From: Symploca sp. SIO1C2
GTDB taxonomy: Bacteria; Cyanobacteriota; Cyanobacteriia; Cyanobacteriales; Coleofasciculaceae
Assembly: GCA_010672925.1 (NCBI GenBank)
Contig: JAAHFP010000013.1
Coordinates: 1 to 64,000 of the forward strand
Direction: 5' to 3'
DNA length: 64,000 nt
Shown: in pieces, positions 9,992 to 18,647 of the stretch
Layout: each line of letters starts with the position of its first letter
Position numbering within the stretch: the first letter of the stretch is position 1
Translations under genes and position numbers: made by a program
The notes under the pieces: model-generated
Database searches by the model: none
Told to the model about the DNA's origin: nothing
The model's input: only the letters and a program-made list of their open reading frames with translations

Positions 9992-10390
9992 TCAAGGATA
10001 ATCAAATAAGGATAGTATTTGGTCAAAAAATGGTTCTCCAGCACGGGTTTGCAGAATCGAGTGAACTAATTCAATGAACTCCCAGTCTAGGTGCCGATTA
10101 CTTTCAATCAATTTGCTGGCAGGATATAAGGTAAAATCATCATTATGCAATTCATTGGTTCTACCCGTTTGCCAGCTATAAGGTTGGGGTTTCCAGGAAA
10201 GAGATTTGCCACGCAGAGTAAACTGGAACCACTCTATCTTGCCCTGGCGTAGTTCCACAAATAGGTCAAAATAAGGCTCCCCGCCCTGATACCAGACCCT
10301 AGTATTGTCTTTTTGTGTGGTTGGGGTTAAGAGCTTCCGATCAATCTGTCGTAGAGAAGCGCCTAGTTCGGCAATTTTTTGGTGATTCAT
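9992..10390 (-). CDS. Conserved hypothetical protein
   Basis: 133 residues from the ATG at 10390 (MNHQKIAELGASLRQ). The frame is open further upstream to 10483, but that extra part (MFNRKWTIVNLTK...) looks non-native. The protein is soluble and mixed alpha/beta, with many aromatic residues (VWYQGGEPYFDLFVEL; IEWFQFTLRGKSLSWK). I do not recognise the family, though the pattern looks like a cyanobacterial conserved small protein. It lies 122 bases downstream of the phytochrome-like kinase on the same strand and may be read with it. Confidence 0.6.
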   Translation of the reverse strand: MNHQKIAELGASLRQIDRKLLTPTTQKDNTRVWYQGGEPYFDLFVELRQGKIEWFQFTLRGKSLSWKPQPYSWQTGRTNELHNDDFTLYPASKLIESNRHLDWEFIELVHSILQTRAGEPFFDQILSLFDYP

Positions 10391-10512
10391 CGCTGAATCG
10401 AGACTTAGTAATGGGTGGCAAGTTTGTGGACATCTGGGTTCAGATTTGGTCAAATTGACTATTGTCCATTTTCTATTGAACAACTTTCAATTTTCAATAT
10501 CTTTGCTTTAGC

Positions 10513-12519
10513 TTATTTGGTACAATCAGGATAAGTTAAAGTCACCGTTGTGCCCTGACCTTTACCAGGACTATCTAATTGTATGTGACCACCCATCATT
10601 TCTACAAACTGTTTGCAAATTGCTAAGCCTAAGCCAGCACCACCATAACGTTGTTTGATGGAGTTATCTTCTTGAACAAAAGCTTCTAACAAACGTTCCT
10701 TTTGGCTCATCTCAATACCAATACCAGTGTCAGATACCTTAATTTGTACCATCGGCTGCTCTACCAGTTTAATAACCGTTATGCGGACTTCCCCAGTCTC
10801 AGTAAATTTGAAAGCGTTGGCCAGTAAATTAGTGATAACTTGTTTGAGCTTAGCTTTGTCGGCATAAATCTGCTCAACCTCGCAACTAATAATAAAATTT
10901 AGCTCCCGGCGCTGGGTTACGAGACTAAATAGCTCACGTTGCTCTTCCAGAAAAGAAACAAGATTCACAGGCTCCAACTCGACCCTCATCTTGCCTTCTT
11001 CTATTTTTGTGATGTCTAAAACATCGTTAATAATCGCCACTAGGCTTTGAGCAGACTTATCAGCTAATTGGATATAGTTATTTAGCTCTTCCTGGTTGGG
11101 ATATGAACCTGTGCTCAAAATTTGCAGGTAGTTTAGCGTTGAGGCTAAGGGAGTAAGTAATTCATGGCTGGTAGATGCCAGAAAATTTGATTTGAGTCGG
11201 CTAGACTCCTCTGCTACTTTGCGGGCCAGCTTGAGTTCTTGATTATGCATTTCCAACTCGTGGAGTTGATACTGCATGACTGCCATTGCTAAGTGGATGC
11301 CTATGGACTCAACTAACTCAATGTCTTCATCAGTCCAAGGAGGAGCTTGATTTTTTTTGTACTCTCGCCAAACCTCGAAAGACTTACGAGGTCGCTGCTG
11401 ACGCTCATCCGAGTCCCAATATCCAGCCCAGAGAGTTTCTGTATTGACAGCGTTGCGGAAAATGGTGAGGCAACCGAGGGAGTCCTGGCTATTGTGTTGA
11501 AGAGGGAGAACAACTATTCCTCGGATAGAGGTAGCTTGGAATGCCCAGCTAAAATCTGCTAATTCGGTTTCTTGGTAGAGGTCAGTTACCACTTGTAGTT
11601 TTCTCAAATTAGTATACTGAGAACTGGGAGAGTCTTTGAGCATCAATTGTTGTTGCCAGAAGGACTGTTGTTCTAGCCAAGCTGGTTGTTGTGGTTCTAC
11701 CAAAGCTGGCTGCACACCGCAGGTGTAAAGAGCTGGGGCTTCTGTATTTATTGCTCTTAAATAGAGTCTACCACCTGAACCTCGGACAGACCTGACGATT
11801 CTTTCTAGAACCAGTTGCAATATTTCCTTAATCGGACGTGGTGAGTGCAGCAAGGGGGTAATCTGATTGATCATGGTTTCCTGCCGAACCTGCTCTCTTG
11901 CTTGAGTCAACAGACTTGATTGAGCGATTGCGATGGATACTTGCTCTGCTACTAATTGGACTAGTTCTAAATCTTGCTCTGAAAAGGCTCTTGGTTGAGA
12001 GTGGTGAGATACCAGTAGACCCCAGAGGCGCTGTTGGTAGAAAATTGGCACTACTAGGGAAGAGAGAACCCCCATTGCCTTGAGATATTCTATGTGACAG
12101 GGGTCTACCGATCGCTTAACAATTTCTCTTATCGGTTTTGAGCTAGTAGGTTCAGCTGTAAAGTCGCTGCGACTCAGGGTAATTTGCTCCGATGCCACAT
12201 CCACAATGGAGCGCTGTCTAGTTTTGATCAACATCTCACGAGCTAGGGGAGGAATATCTGTGGCAGGAAAATTGAGTCCCTTCAAAGATGGGAGACGTTT
12301 CTGAGCAATGGACTCGGCAATCACTTGTCCACTAGCATCTGGATGAAAGCGATAGATCTTTACTCGGTCAGTTTGCAAAAATGAGCGCATTTCGGCCACA
12401 GTTGCCGATAAAATATCCTGTAGCTCTAAAGACTGGCGGATTTTATTCGTTATGCGATGCAGTAATCCTCCGTAAGTTGTCACTTTTGTCGCTTCCTGGT
12501 ATTGTTTTGGGCGACCCAT
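10513..12519 (-). CDS. Knotless-phytochrome-like sensor histidine kinase (GAF - GAF/PHY - HisKA - HATPase)
   Basis: 668 residues, no membrane segment. GAF1 (about 18-205) has the phytochrome-type signatures FPATDIPPLARE and DPCHIEYLKAMGV, with Cys141 followed by His142, the canonical bilin-attachment pair. The second domain (about 215-425) carries an insertion with PRKSF (377-381) and WRE, the PRxSF and WxE motifs of the phytochrome tongue, as in Cph2-type (group II) phytochromes that lack the N-terminal PAS and knot. HisKA has SHELLTPL (phospho-acceptor His452). The HATPase has N-box NLLANAFKF, DTGIGIE and GAGLGLAIC and looks intact. A red/far-red sensor is the natural reading, but bilin binding is unproven. 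No response regulator is next to it. Confidence 0.75.
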   Translation of the reverse strand: MGRPKQYQEATKVTTYGGLLHRITNKIRQSLELQDILSATVAEMRSFLQTDRVKIYRFHPDASGQVIAESIAQKRLPSLKGLNFPATDIPPLAREMLIKTRQRSIVDVASEQITLSRSDFTAEPTSSKPIREIVKRSVDPCHIEYLKAMGVLSSLVVPIFYQQRLWGLLVSHHSQPRAFSEQDLELVQLVAEQVSIAIAQSSLLTQAREQVRQETMINQITPLLHSPRPIKEILQLVLERIVRSVRGSGGRLYLRAINTEAPALYTCGVQPALVEPQQPAWLEQQSFWQQQLMLKDSPSSQYTNLRKLQVVTDLYQETELADFSWAFQATSIRGIVVLPLQHNSQDSLGCLTIFRNAVNTETLWAGYWDSDERQQRPRKSFEVWREYKKNQAPPWTDEDIELVESIGIHLAMAVMQYQLHELEMHNQELKLARKVAEESSRLKSNFLASTSHELLTPLASTLNYLQILSTGSYPNQEELNNYIQLADKSAQSLVAIINDVLDITKIEEGKMRVELEPVNLVSFLEEQRELFSLVTQRRELNFIISCEVEQIYADKAKLKQVITNLLANAFKFTETGEVRITVIKLVEQPMVQIKVSDTGIGIEMSQKERLLEAFVQEDNSIKQRYGGAGLGLAICKQFVEMMGGHIQLDSPGKGQGTTVTLTYPDCTK

Positions 12520-12602
12520 TGTATCTTTTTGTGATGAAAAGTATTTTTGTTTACTTAATATTAGTTATATAATATTTCATTTTGTCTATTGAGAATGACT
12601 TA

Positions 12603-13085
12603 ATGAGTATTGCGATCTCGCTCAATGCTGAATGCATTAACAATCTTAATCTGAAACCGGCTCAGGCGGTGATTGCTCAACTCTTACAAGAAGGAGCGAT
12701 CGCTGCTAGCGAACAACAACTAACTTTCAACATCGACTACCCTCAGGCACCGGAGGATCCACGGGAAATCTCAGAAATACCAGAGATCCGTTTGTGGTTT
12801 GTGCGTTTGGATGCTCAATATCCTTGGATGCCGTTTCTGCTGGATTGGAAGGGCGGGGAATTAGCTCGCTACACTGCCATGTTGGTGCCACACCAATTTC
12901 ACCGTACCGAAGGTATTCAGTACAACCCAGAAGCTTTGGAAATCTTTGTGATGCAGAAAGTATTTATCTTGACTAACTGGTTGAAGCAGCAAGGGATACC
13001 GACTAAGTCCCGTGTTCAGTCTCTGGCTAAGATGCTGGGTTATGAATTGGACGATACCTTTTTTGACCTAATTGAGTCAAGGTAA
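12603..13085 (+). CDS. crr6: CRR6-family NDH-1 (NdhI) assembly factor
   Basis: 160 residues from ATG 12603 (MSIAISLNAECINNL); an in-frame TTG at 12582 is less likely. The block from about residue 56 (SEIPEIRLWFVRLDAQYPW) through PFLLDWKGGELARYTAML and GIQYNPEALEIFVM is what I recall of cyanobacterial/plant CRR6, needed for maturation of the NdhI subunit of the NADPH-dehydrogenase-like complex. Length fits. It is soluble with a C-terminal helix (QSLAKMLGYELDD). It is divergent from the phytochrome-like kinase with about 80 bases between start codons. Confidence 0.7.
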   Translation: MSIAISLNAECINNLNLKPAQAVIAQLLQEGAIAASEQQLTFNIDYPQAPEDPREISEIPEIRLWFVRLDAQYPWMPFLLDWKGGELARYTAMLVPHQFHRTEGIQYNPEALEIFVMQKVFILTNWLKQQGIPTKSRVQSLAKMLGYELDDTFFDLIESR

Positions 13086-13525
13086 GGTAATTACCATAAA
13101 CTGAAGACGCATTTAACTTTCAGATGTTAAGCTAGGGAGTAGGAAGGAAGTGTCAATCTCGGAAGTAACTCAAGATATTATCTTGGGTTGTGGGCAAATG
13201 AAGTAACTAGTGCTCTGAAGGCAGAAGGAAAGAAAGCTTGCACGGTAAGCTTTTTAACCTGTTTTCACACTTTTGGTTATTTCTGCCGCGCTGCACTAGT
13301 GGAAAAAATTTCCCGGCTCAAACTGGTGAGCCAGGAAGTGTCAATCAGGGTGCATCTACCACTCCACTCTTCCTGGGTTCACCATCACTATCCGGACAAA
13401 TCCTCCAGTAATTTGATCGCTTATTGAGCTGATCCAATTTCTAATGGAAAACTTAGGAAACTTTCAGGGAATTAGATCAATCTATGTGTAAATAACTATA
13501 CTACTTAATCCTCTAGACTTTATTC
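13086..13525. repeat. Intergenic region filled with small repeat elements
   Basis: The segment ACTAGTGC (13207) ... GGTTATTTCTGCCGCGCTGCACTAG (about 13275-13300) has the ends of the CTAGTGCAGC element family found at 23021, 31774 and 56667. A hairpin GGCTCAAACTGGTGAGCC follows (13315-13332), and AGGAAGTGTCAATC occurs twice (about 13146 and 13334). A 79-codon open frame here is built from this repeat material and is not treated as a gene. Confidence 0.5.
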
Positions 13526-16003
13526 GTGCAGCTAAAGCCCTTGAAATTAAGCGATACTACTATTATTGATCAGGTAGCAGTGGCACAGGAATTTCATATC
13601 TCTGTGACTCCCCTAGGGGAAGAAAAACATTTGGTACGTATTGAACGAGTTGCTCCGGGAGTCCCATTAGCCCAAGAGCAAGTCACCTGGCCAGTGGAGG
13701 AATGGTTAGCCCAAGCACGACAGTTGATGAATGATCCTCTTTTGGGCTTGTTGCAGGGAAACGCTACTTTTGGTAGTGATTTTTTGTCTTTTCAGGAAGG
13801 AGATAATCCCCTAAGTCAATCTTCCCTCAATCTGGTGTCCCTGGGTCAGCAACTTTACCATGCTTTATTTCAAGGAAGACTGCGGGATAGTTGGATGATG
13901 GCACAAGCCATTTCCCAAAATCAACACAAGGTTTTGCGGCTGCGCTTAGGTCTTAGAGGAACCAGTTTACCTCGCTTACCCTGGGAAGTACTACATGCGG
14001 TTGATCGTCCCTTAGCCACAGGAACTGATATTGTTTTCTCTCGCTACCAATTGGGTTTGGGGTTGACGGTTCCTTTCCGGAAACCAGTTGCTCGAGTTAA
14101 TCAACCCCTCAAAATCCTGATGGTGATTTCCGGTCCTAGTGACCAAGAAAGTTTAGAGTTACTACAGGAAGCTAATCACCTCAAAGAAGAACTCCAAAAC
14201 CGTTTCTCTCACGATTCACCAGCAATTGAGCTGACTATTCTCTCACAGCCAGGAAGGGAACAACTCACTCAAGCTCTCGAACAAGGTCAATATCAAGTTT
14301 TCCACTACGCAGGTCATTCTAACTTGGGAGATGCTGGGGGCAATGTTTATTTAGTAAGTAGCAAAACTGGTTTAACCGAGATTTTAAACGGTGATGACTT
14401 AGCGGGATTACTGGTAAACAATGGTGTCCAGCTAGCGGTATTTAACTCCTGCCGTGGTGCCTATACCGCCGCCTCAAATGACCCAGAAAATCCCCAAGAG
14501 CGCAATTTGGCAGAAGCCTTGGTTAAGCGGGGAATTCCTGCGGTTATTGCTATGGCAGAACGAATTCCCGATGAAGTATCCCTGAGCTTAACACGACTAC
14601 TCTACCGCAATCTCAATCAAGGCTATCCTATTGATCTGAGCCTGAGTCGAGCTAGACAAGGACTAATTTCTGCTTACGGCTCAAATCAGTTGTATTGGGC
14701 GCTACCTGTTCTCTATCTGCACCCAGAATTTGATGGTTTCTTGATTCACACAAGTGAATCTACTTATAACCGGGAAGCTTTCTTTACTTTACCTGAGCCT
14801 TCTGAAAACTCTCTGGACGCAGAGTTGGAAGAAGCATCTTTTCTATCCCAGGGAACAAACTTCTCTAATGATTCCCGAGATATTGAAGATCTTATTATTG
14901 ATCCTAGTTTAGATCCAGACGATCTGCCTGACTTTATTCGGAGTTGTCTCCAGGATAGTTTCCCTGAGTCGGATTCCCCTGTTGAAAATACGGAAGCCAC
15001 TGCACCTGTATCTGAATCTTCAGCAATTTCAAATTCGGAATCATCAGTAAATCCCTCCAATCTCCAGCAATCCTCATCGGAGGAATTAGAAGCACCATCT
15101 AAAGAAACTACTAACTCGGTTGAATCAGTTGAGGAAACTCAGACGACAGATACCAAGACTTGGCAGCAAAAGTTACAAGGTATTCCTAAGCTGTGGCTGG
15201 GATTGGGGACAACAGGTATTGTCGCCAGTGCTTTGTTGGGTTTTTGGTTTTGGGACAGTCTTCAATTGTCACCAACAAAGTTACTTGAGCAAGACTCGGT
15301 ATCAGGTGTTCCCCAAATTCCGGCTTCCCAGGATGTAGATTTGGCTACAGCTAAGACTCAAACAGTTACAGCAATTGCGATTGAAGAATTTAGTAAAGGT
15401 AATTTAGCCCCAGGACAAGAGGCAGTAGAGGCCTTACTGAACCGAGGAGCATTACCTCAGGCCAAAGCTGCTTTGGAAGCTATTTCTTTATCCCAACAAG
15501 ATAATCCCGCTGTGAGTTTCTTGAGAGGACGTCTGGCTTGGCAATCTGTCCAAGCGGGGAACCAAAATTACAGTGTCGATGATGCTAGACGTTTCTGGCA
15601 AGAGGCAAGCAACAAGCAACCTAGTTCCTCTAGTTATATGAATGCTCTAGGTTTTGCTTACTATGCTGAGGGAGATTTTGAGAAAGCCAATAATATCTGG
15701 TTTGAAGCACTAACCCTTAACCAAAAAGTACAGAAAGTATCAGATCCTTCCAACGACACTGAGCAAACTGTCAGAAAAGCAGAAACTCTGAATATCTGTG
15801 CAGGTTTGGCACTAGGACTCTGGAAATCTGCTCAAGAGCAATCCGGTGATAAGCGAGGGAATTTGATCAATGAATCCCTCAAATTACGCCAGAAAGTCAT
15901 AACTGACAACCCGGACTTTCAATCAGAAGCTTTAAGTAAAGATTGGCTTTGGTCACAACAAGCAATTCAGGACTGGCAATCGCTGTTAGCAGTTAGCAAT
16001 TAG
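13526..16003 (+). CDS. CHAT-domain protease-like protein with membrane helix and TPR-like tail
   Basis: 825 residues from a GTG start. Residues about 110-410 form a CHAT (caspase-HetF-associated) domain: catalytic His in HYAGHS and catalytic Cys in VFNSCRGAY; LRGTSLPRLPWEVL is a typical early CHAT motif. A Ser/Glu/Asn-rich linker (about 415-545) leads to one transmembrane helix (about 553-573), then Ala-rich helical repeats of TPR character (AKAALEAISLSQ; YMNALGFAYYAEGDFEKANNIW). The protease domain is probably cytoplasmic and the TPR part on the other face. This is one of three caspase-fold proteins in the first 27 kb. The substrate is unknown; similarity to HetF is at domain level only. Confidence 0.75.
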   Translation: MQLKPLKLSDTTIIDQVAVAQEFHISVTPLGEEKHLVRIERVAPGVPLAQEQVTWPVEEWLAQARQLMNDPLLGLLQGNATFGSDFLSFQEGDNPLSQSSLNLVSLGQQLYHALFQGRLRDSWMMAQAISQNQHKVLRLRLGLRGTSLPRLPWEVLHAVDRPLATGTDIVFSRYQLGLGLTVPFRKPVARVNQPLKILMVISGPSDQESLELLQEANHLKEELQNRFSHDSPAIELTILSQPGREQLTQALEQGQYQVFHYAGHSNLGDAGGNVYLVSSKTGLTEILNGDDLAGLLVNNGVQLAVFNSCRGAYTAASNDPENPQERNLAEALVKRGIPAVIAMAERIPDEVSLSLTRLLYRNLNQGYPIDLSLSRARQGLISAYGSNQLYWALPVLYLHPEFDGFLIHTSESTYNREAFFTLPEPSENSLDAELEEASFLSQGTNFSNDSRDIEDLIIDPSLDPDDLPDFIRSCLQDSFPESDSPVENTEATAPVSESSAISNSESSVNPSNLQQSSSEELEAPSKETTNSVESVEETQTTDTKTWQQKLQGIPKLWLGLGTTGIVASALLGFWFWDSLQLSPTKLLEQDSVSGVPQIPASQDVDLATAKTQTVTAIAIEEFSKGNLAPGQEAVEALLNRGALPQAKAALEAISLSQQDNPAVSFLRGRLAWQSVQAGNQNYSVDDARRFWQEASNKQPSSSSYMNALGFAYYAEGDFEKANNIWFEALTLNQKVQKVSDPSNDTEQTVRKAETLNICAGLALGLWKSAQEQSGDKRGNLINESLKLRQKVITDNPDFQSEALSKDWLWSQQAIQDWQSLLAVSN

Positions 16004-16357
16004 GGTTTATTTACTTGACTTGGCTGATTATTGCTTGGTATTATTTTACACTGGAAAAATATGCGCACATATAGACTCTCTTAGAGATGCGGTATAAGAC
16101 AGGCATCGAAGCATATTCCACATTATTACCCATAGGCGTAGGAGATGTCAGACGGGCTGAGCCTGCAATCTCTGTCTGATGCCTGAATCCCACGCGCTTC
16201 TAGCCGTGGGAGTGGCTCAATATAATCTTGCATTGATACCTTAACTTTGAAAAAAATAGCGCTCGCTGGTGTGACCCCTCACATCAGATTTTTTGTTATC
16301 TTGCTCAATATAGAGACGCGCCAACAGCCCTACAGACATCCTTCGGCAGGCACATCT
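16004..16357. repeat. Intergenic repeat region with an IS200/IS605-like hairpin
   Basis: The hairpin CCCACG...CGTGGG (16189-16210, loop CGCTTCTAGC) is followed by AGTGGCTCAATAT, resembling the subterminal hairpins of IS200/IS605-type elements. No transposase is nearby, so it may be an orphan end. The block 16312-16362 contains TAGAGACGCGCC and ATCTCTACC, arms of the palindromic family also seen at 8260 and 54175. Confidence 0.45.
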
Positions 16358-17488
16358 CTACCGTACTGTAATGGGATGTCCTCCTTGTTGCAGAGATTGG
16401 CTCAAACAAGTAAGAATCTTCACTAGTTGAGCACCAACCCAGCCTGAAGAAAGATTTGAGGGTTGGGCAGTGCGGATATTATGGAGAAAGCGATCGCATA
16501 CCAATCCCAAAGGTGGAGTTGATTCTATCGCTAAAACTTCACGACTTTGACCAGTAGGAGTAAACTGGTTGCCTTGTTGCTCTAGATATCCACGCTGAAT
16601 ACTCAGAGGTTCTTGAGTATCCATCTCATTAAAAATCAAGCTTCCTTGTTTTCCCACAATAGTAAGACGCCGCTGTTTATCAGGATTTAACCAACACAGA
16701 TGAATAAAAGCTTGGAAACCATTGGCATAGGTTAGGGTAACTTGTACTAAATCGGCTAATGGTTGTTGACTATTTGTTGTTTGTTGTTGGTTGTTGGTTA
16801 TTTGTTTTTGGTTGTTTGAAATATTCTCCTTGTCTCCCTTGTCTCCCTTGTCCCCCTTGTCTCCCTTGTCCCTCCCCATCTCCCCATCTCTCGGCAACCA
16901 AACTCTACCAACCGCCTGTACTTGCACTGGCAACTGTTCTAACCAATTGTTAAAAATCGCAATGTCGTGAATTGCCAAATCCCACATGGCATCAACATCA
17001 TAACGTACTGGTCCTAAATGAGTACGAGCAGCGTAACCATAACGTAACTCTCCTAGGCATCCCGACTGAACCACCTCTTTTCCGCGCTTAACTGCTGGGT
17101 GAAACAGATAGGTGTGATCAACCATCAACTGTCGGTTTTCTTGTTCGGCAATGTGGCATAGTTCTAAGCATTCAGCTACATCAAGGGTTAGAGGCTTCTC
17201 TGCTAGGACATGATAACCTTGCCGTAAAGCATCAGCAATTAAATGGTAATGGGTAACAGCAGGAGTCGCGAGCGCAACTGCCTCAATCTCAGGATGAGCA
17301 CGTAAAGATTCCCAATCTGTAGCCAAAACTACTCCATTGAGGACAAAACGCTCTTGAACAGTGGCTAAGCATTCTGGGTGAGGATCAACTACTCCCACCA
17401 GATGAGCATTAGGGTGTTCCCAAAAAATTCGTATGAGATTTGTACCCCAACGACCTGCTCCCAATACGACAATTCCAATCTTTTTCAC
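16358..17488 (-). CDS. Gfo/Idh/MocA-family oxidoreductase with an in-frame repeat insertion
   Basis: 376 residues. The N-terminal Rossmann domain has GAGRWG in the first loop (VVLGAGRWGTNLIRIF) and the family motif EKPLTLD with its conserved Lys. The C-terminal alpha/beta domain contains HTYLFHPAVKRG and AMWDLAIHDIAIF, typical of NAD(P)-dependent sugar/inositol dehydrogenase-like enzymes. Between about residues 200 and 246, in a surface segment of the C-terminal domain, the chain is interrupted by low-complexity GDK-repeat and Asn/Gln/Thr-rich sequence derived from an interspersed repeat (16761-16895). Sequence on both sides joins smoothly, so the gene is probably still functional. Substrate unknown; the neighbour rnc is probably unrelated. 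Confidence 0.75.
   Translation of the reverse strand: MKKIGIVVLGAGRWGTNLIRIFWEHPNAHLVGVVDPHPECLATVQERFVLNGVVLATDWESLRAHPEIEAVALATPAVTHYHLIADALRQGYHVLAEKPLTLDVAECLELCHIAEQENRQLMVDHTYLFHPAVKRGKEVVQSGCLGELRYGYAARTHLGPVRYDVDAMWDLAIHDIAIFNNWLEQLPVQVQAVGRVWLPRDGEMGRDKGDKGDKGDKGDKENISNNQKQITNNQQQTTNSQQPLADLVQVTLTYANGFQAFIHLCWLNPDKQRRLTIVGKQGSLIFNEMDTQEPLSIQRGYLEQQGNQFTPTGQSREVLAIESTPPLGLVCDRFLHNIRTAQPSNLSSGWVGAQLVKILTCLSQSLQQGGHPITVR
16761..16895 (-). repeat. In-frame composite low-complexity element (copy 1)
   Basis: Read on the minus (coding) strand: GGGAGATGGGGAG, then GGGACAAGG/GGGAGACAAG repeats, then GAGAATATTTC, then CAA/ACA-rich 7-mers. It encodes roughly RDGEMGRDKGDKGDK and then Asn/Gln/Thr-rich sequence inside the oxidoreductase. 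Same architecture as 24743, 29250 and 29943. Confidence 0.75.
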
Positions 17489-17500
17489 TTAATTATCTAG

Positions 17501-17600
17501 TGGCGCGACACAGCTAAAAATGTGAGATAGATTTTAAATTTTAGATTTTAGATTTTAGATTTTAGATTTAACCTAATGGCACGACAACCTAAAATACTGG
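17501..17600. repeat. Inverted-repeat element carrying TTTTAGA heptamers
   Basis: GTGGCGCGACACAGCTAAAA at the left and TGGCACGACAACCTAAAA at the right flank about five copies of TTTTAGA (about 17533-17572). The end sequence is a variant of the TGCCGTGACACAG family at 54430. Similar TTTTAGA tracts occur at about 43951 and 59150. Confidence 0.45.
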
Positions 17601-17650
17601 AATACATTTCCTCCCCATCTCCCTCAGCTCCCTCAACTCCTCCATCTCCC

Positions 17651-18391
17651 TCAGTTTCTGTTTACATTAACACAATTAGCTTGCTCCCTAATATCCCAAA
17701 ACGCTTGTTTCGCAGCAGCTTGCTCTGCTGCCTTCTTCGAGCGTCCTGTTCCTTCTCCTAATCGCCGGTTTTGGAGCCAAACTTCAGCAGTGAATCGGTG
17801 AGCACCACCATGTAACGGATTGGTTTCTTTAATACGATAGTCTGGGAGAATTTTGTAGTTAGCTTGAGTCCATTCTTGGAGAGCATCCTTATAGTTTTGG
17901 CGTGCTGGATCTTGCCGAATTTCAGCAGCTAGTTGCTTCATGTGAGGATCTAGCCAGGGACGCACCAGTTCTAGGGTATGAGTACTCAAATATAGTGCTC
18001 CTAAGACTGCTTCCAAGGCATCTGCCAGTCGTGATGTCTCTCCCACAAGATCATGAGCAGCACTATGAGAAACCAGCAAATAGCGCTCTAGTCCATAAGT
18101 GCGAGCAATTTGGGCAAGAATGCGATCGCTTACCAATACTGAACGAATAGCAGCAAACTCACCAACCTCTGAGTTGGGATAAGTTTCCAACAATAACTCG
18201 GAAGTTACCAAACGCACTACTGCATCACCGACAAACTCCAATTGCTCATAGTTAGCTTTTGCTGAAACACTGCGATGAGTTAATGCTAAGTCCAGCAGTG
18301 ACCAATCTAGGGTCACCTGTTCGGGCAATCCTAATTTTTGCAGAAATTTTTGCAGTTGTTTTTGACGGCGAGGGTCTTTAGGAATCATCAA
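17651..18391 (-). CDS. rnc: Ribonuclease III
   Basis: 246 residues. The RNase III signature is YEQLEFVGDAVVRL (48-61), with active-site Glu52 and Asp56; the second acidic pair is in LADALEAVLGALY (Asp124, Glu127). A double-stranded-RNA-binding domain occupies about 160-238 (DALQEWTQAN ... KKAAEQAAAKQAF). It cleaves dsRNA during rRNA and mRNA processing. The start codon is only 16 bases after the 3' end of tRNA-Thr on the same strand, with no Shine-Dalgarno sequence, so the mRNA is probably made by tRNA processing. ATG 18388 is an alternative start one codon in. Confidence 0.9.
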   Translation of the reverse strand: MMIPKDPRRQKQLQKFLQKLGLPEQVTLDWSLLDLALTHRSVSAKANYEQLEFVGDAVVRLVTSELLLETYPNSEVGEFAAIRSVLVSDRILAQIARTYGLERYLLVSHSAAHDLVGETSRLADALEAVLGALYLSTHTLELVRPWLDPHMKQLAAEIRQDPARQNYKDALQEWTQANYKILPDYRIKETNPLHGGAHRFTAEVWLQNRRLGEGTGRSKKAAEQAAAKQAFWDIREQANCVNVNRN

Positions 18392-18407
18392 AAGAACATA
18401 ATCATAA

Positions 18408-18480
18408 AGCTGGTGACAGGACTCGAACCTGCGACAGGTGGTTTACAAAACCACTACTCTACCAACTGAGTTACACCAGC
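18408..18480 (-). tRNA. trnT: tRNA-Thr (anticodon UGU)
   Basis: On the minus strand all arms fold: acceptor GCTGGTG/CACCAGC, D-arm ACTC...GAGT, anticodon stem GTGGT/ACCAC with loop TTTGTAA (anticodon TGT), and T-arm GCAGG TTCGAGT CCTGT. The discriminator is U. The 3' CCA is not encoded. Confidence 0.95.
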
Positions 18481-18647
18481 AACTAGAGATAATTATAACA
18501 AATCCTGGGGTAATACAGCTGCCCTAAAAATAAAAATAGGGGCGATTACTCAGTTTCCTCAAGCGCAATGAAGTGCCACATGGGTCTGTTCTCTGTCATA
18601 GGTAGAAGTATACCAAACAAAGTACAAGTTAACGATAATTAGTTATT

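Noticed and set aside
10513-12519. The GAF-containing kinase as the missing CcaS
   Set aside because: CcaS has an N-terminal membrane helix, one CBCR GAF and PAS domains. This kinase is soluble with a GAF plus PHY-like tongue domain and lies 26 kb from ccaR.
13188-13427. 79-codon frame in the gap before the CHAT gene
   Set aside because: Made of the CTAGTGCAGC-type repeat and a hairpin; no ribosome-binding site or protein-like composition.
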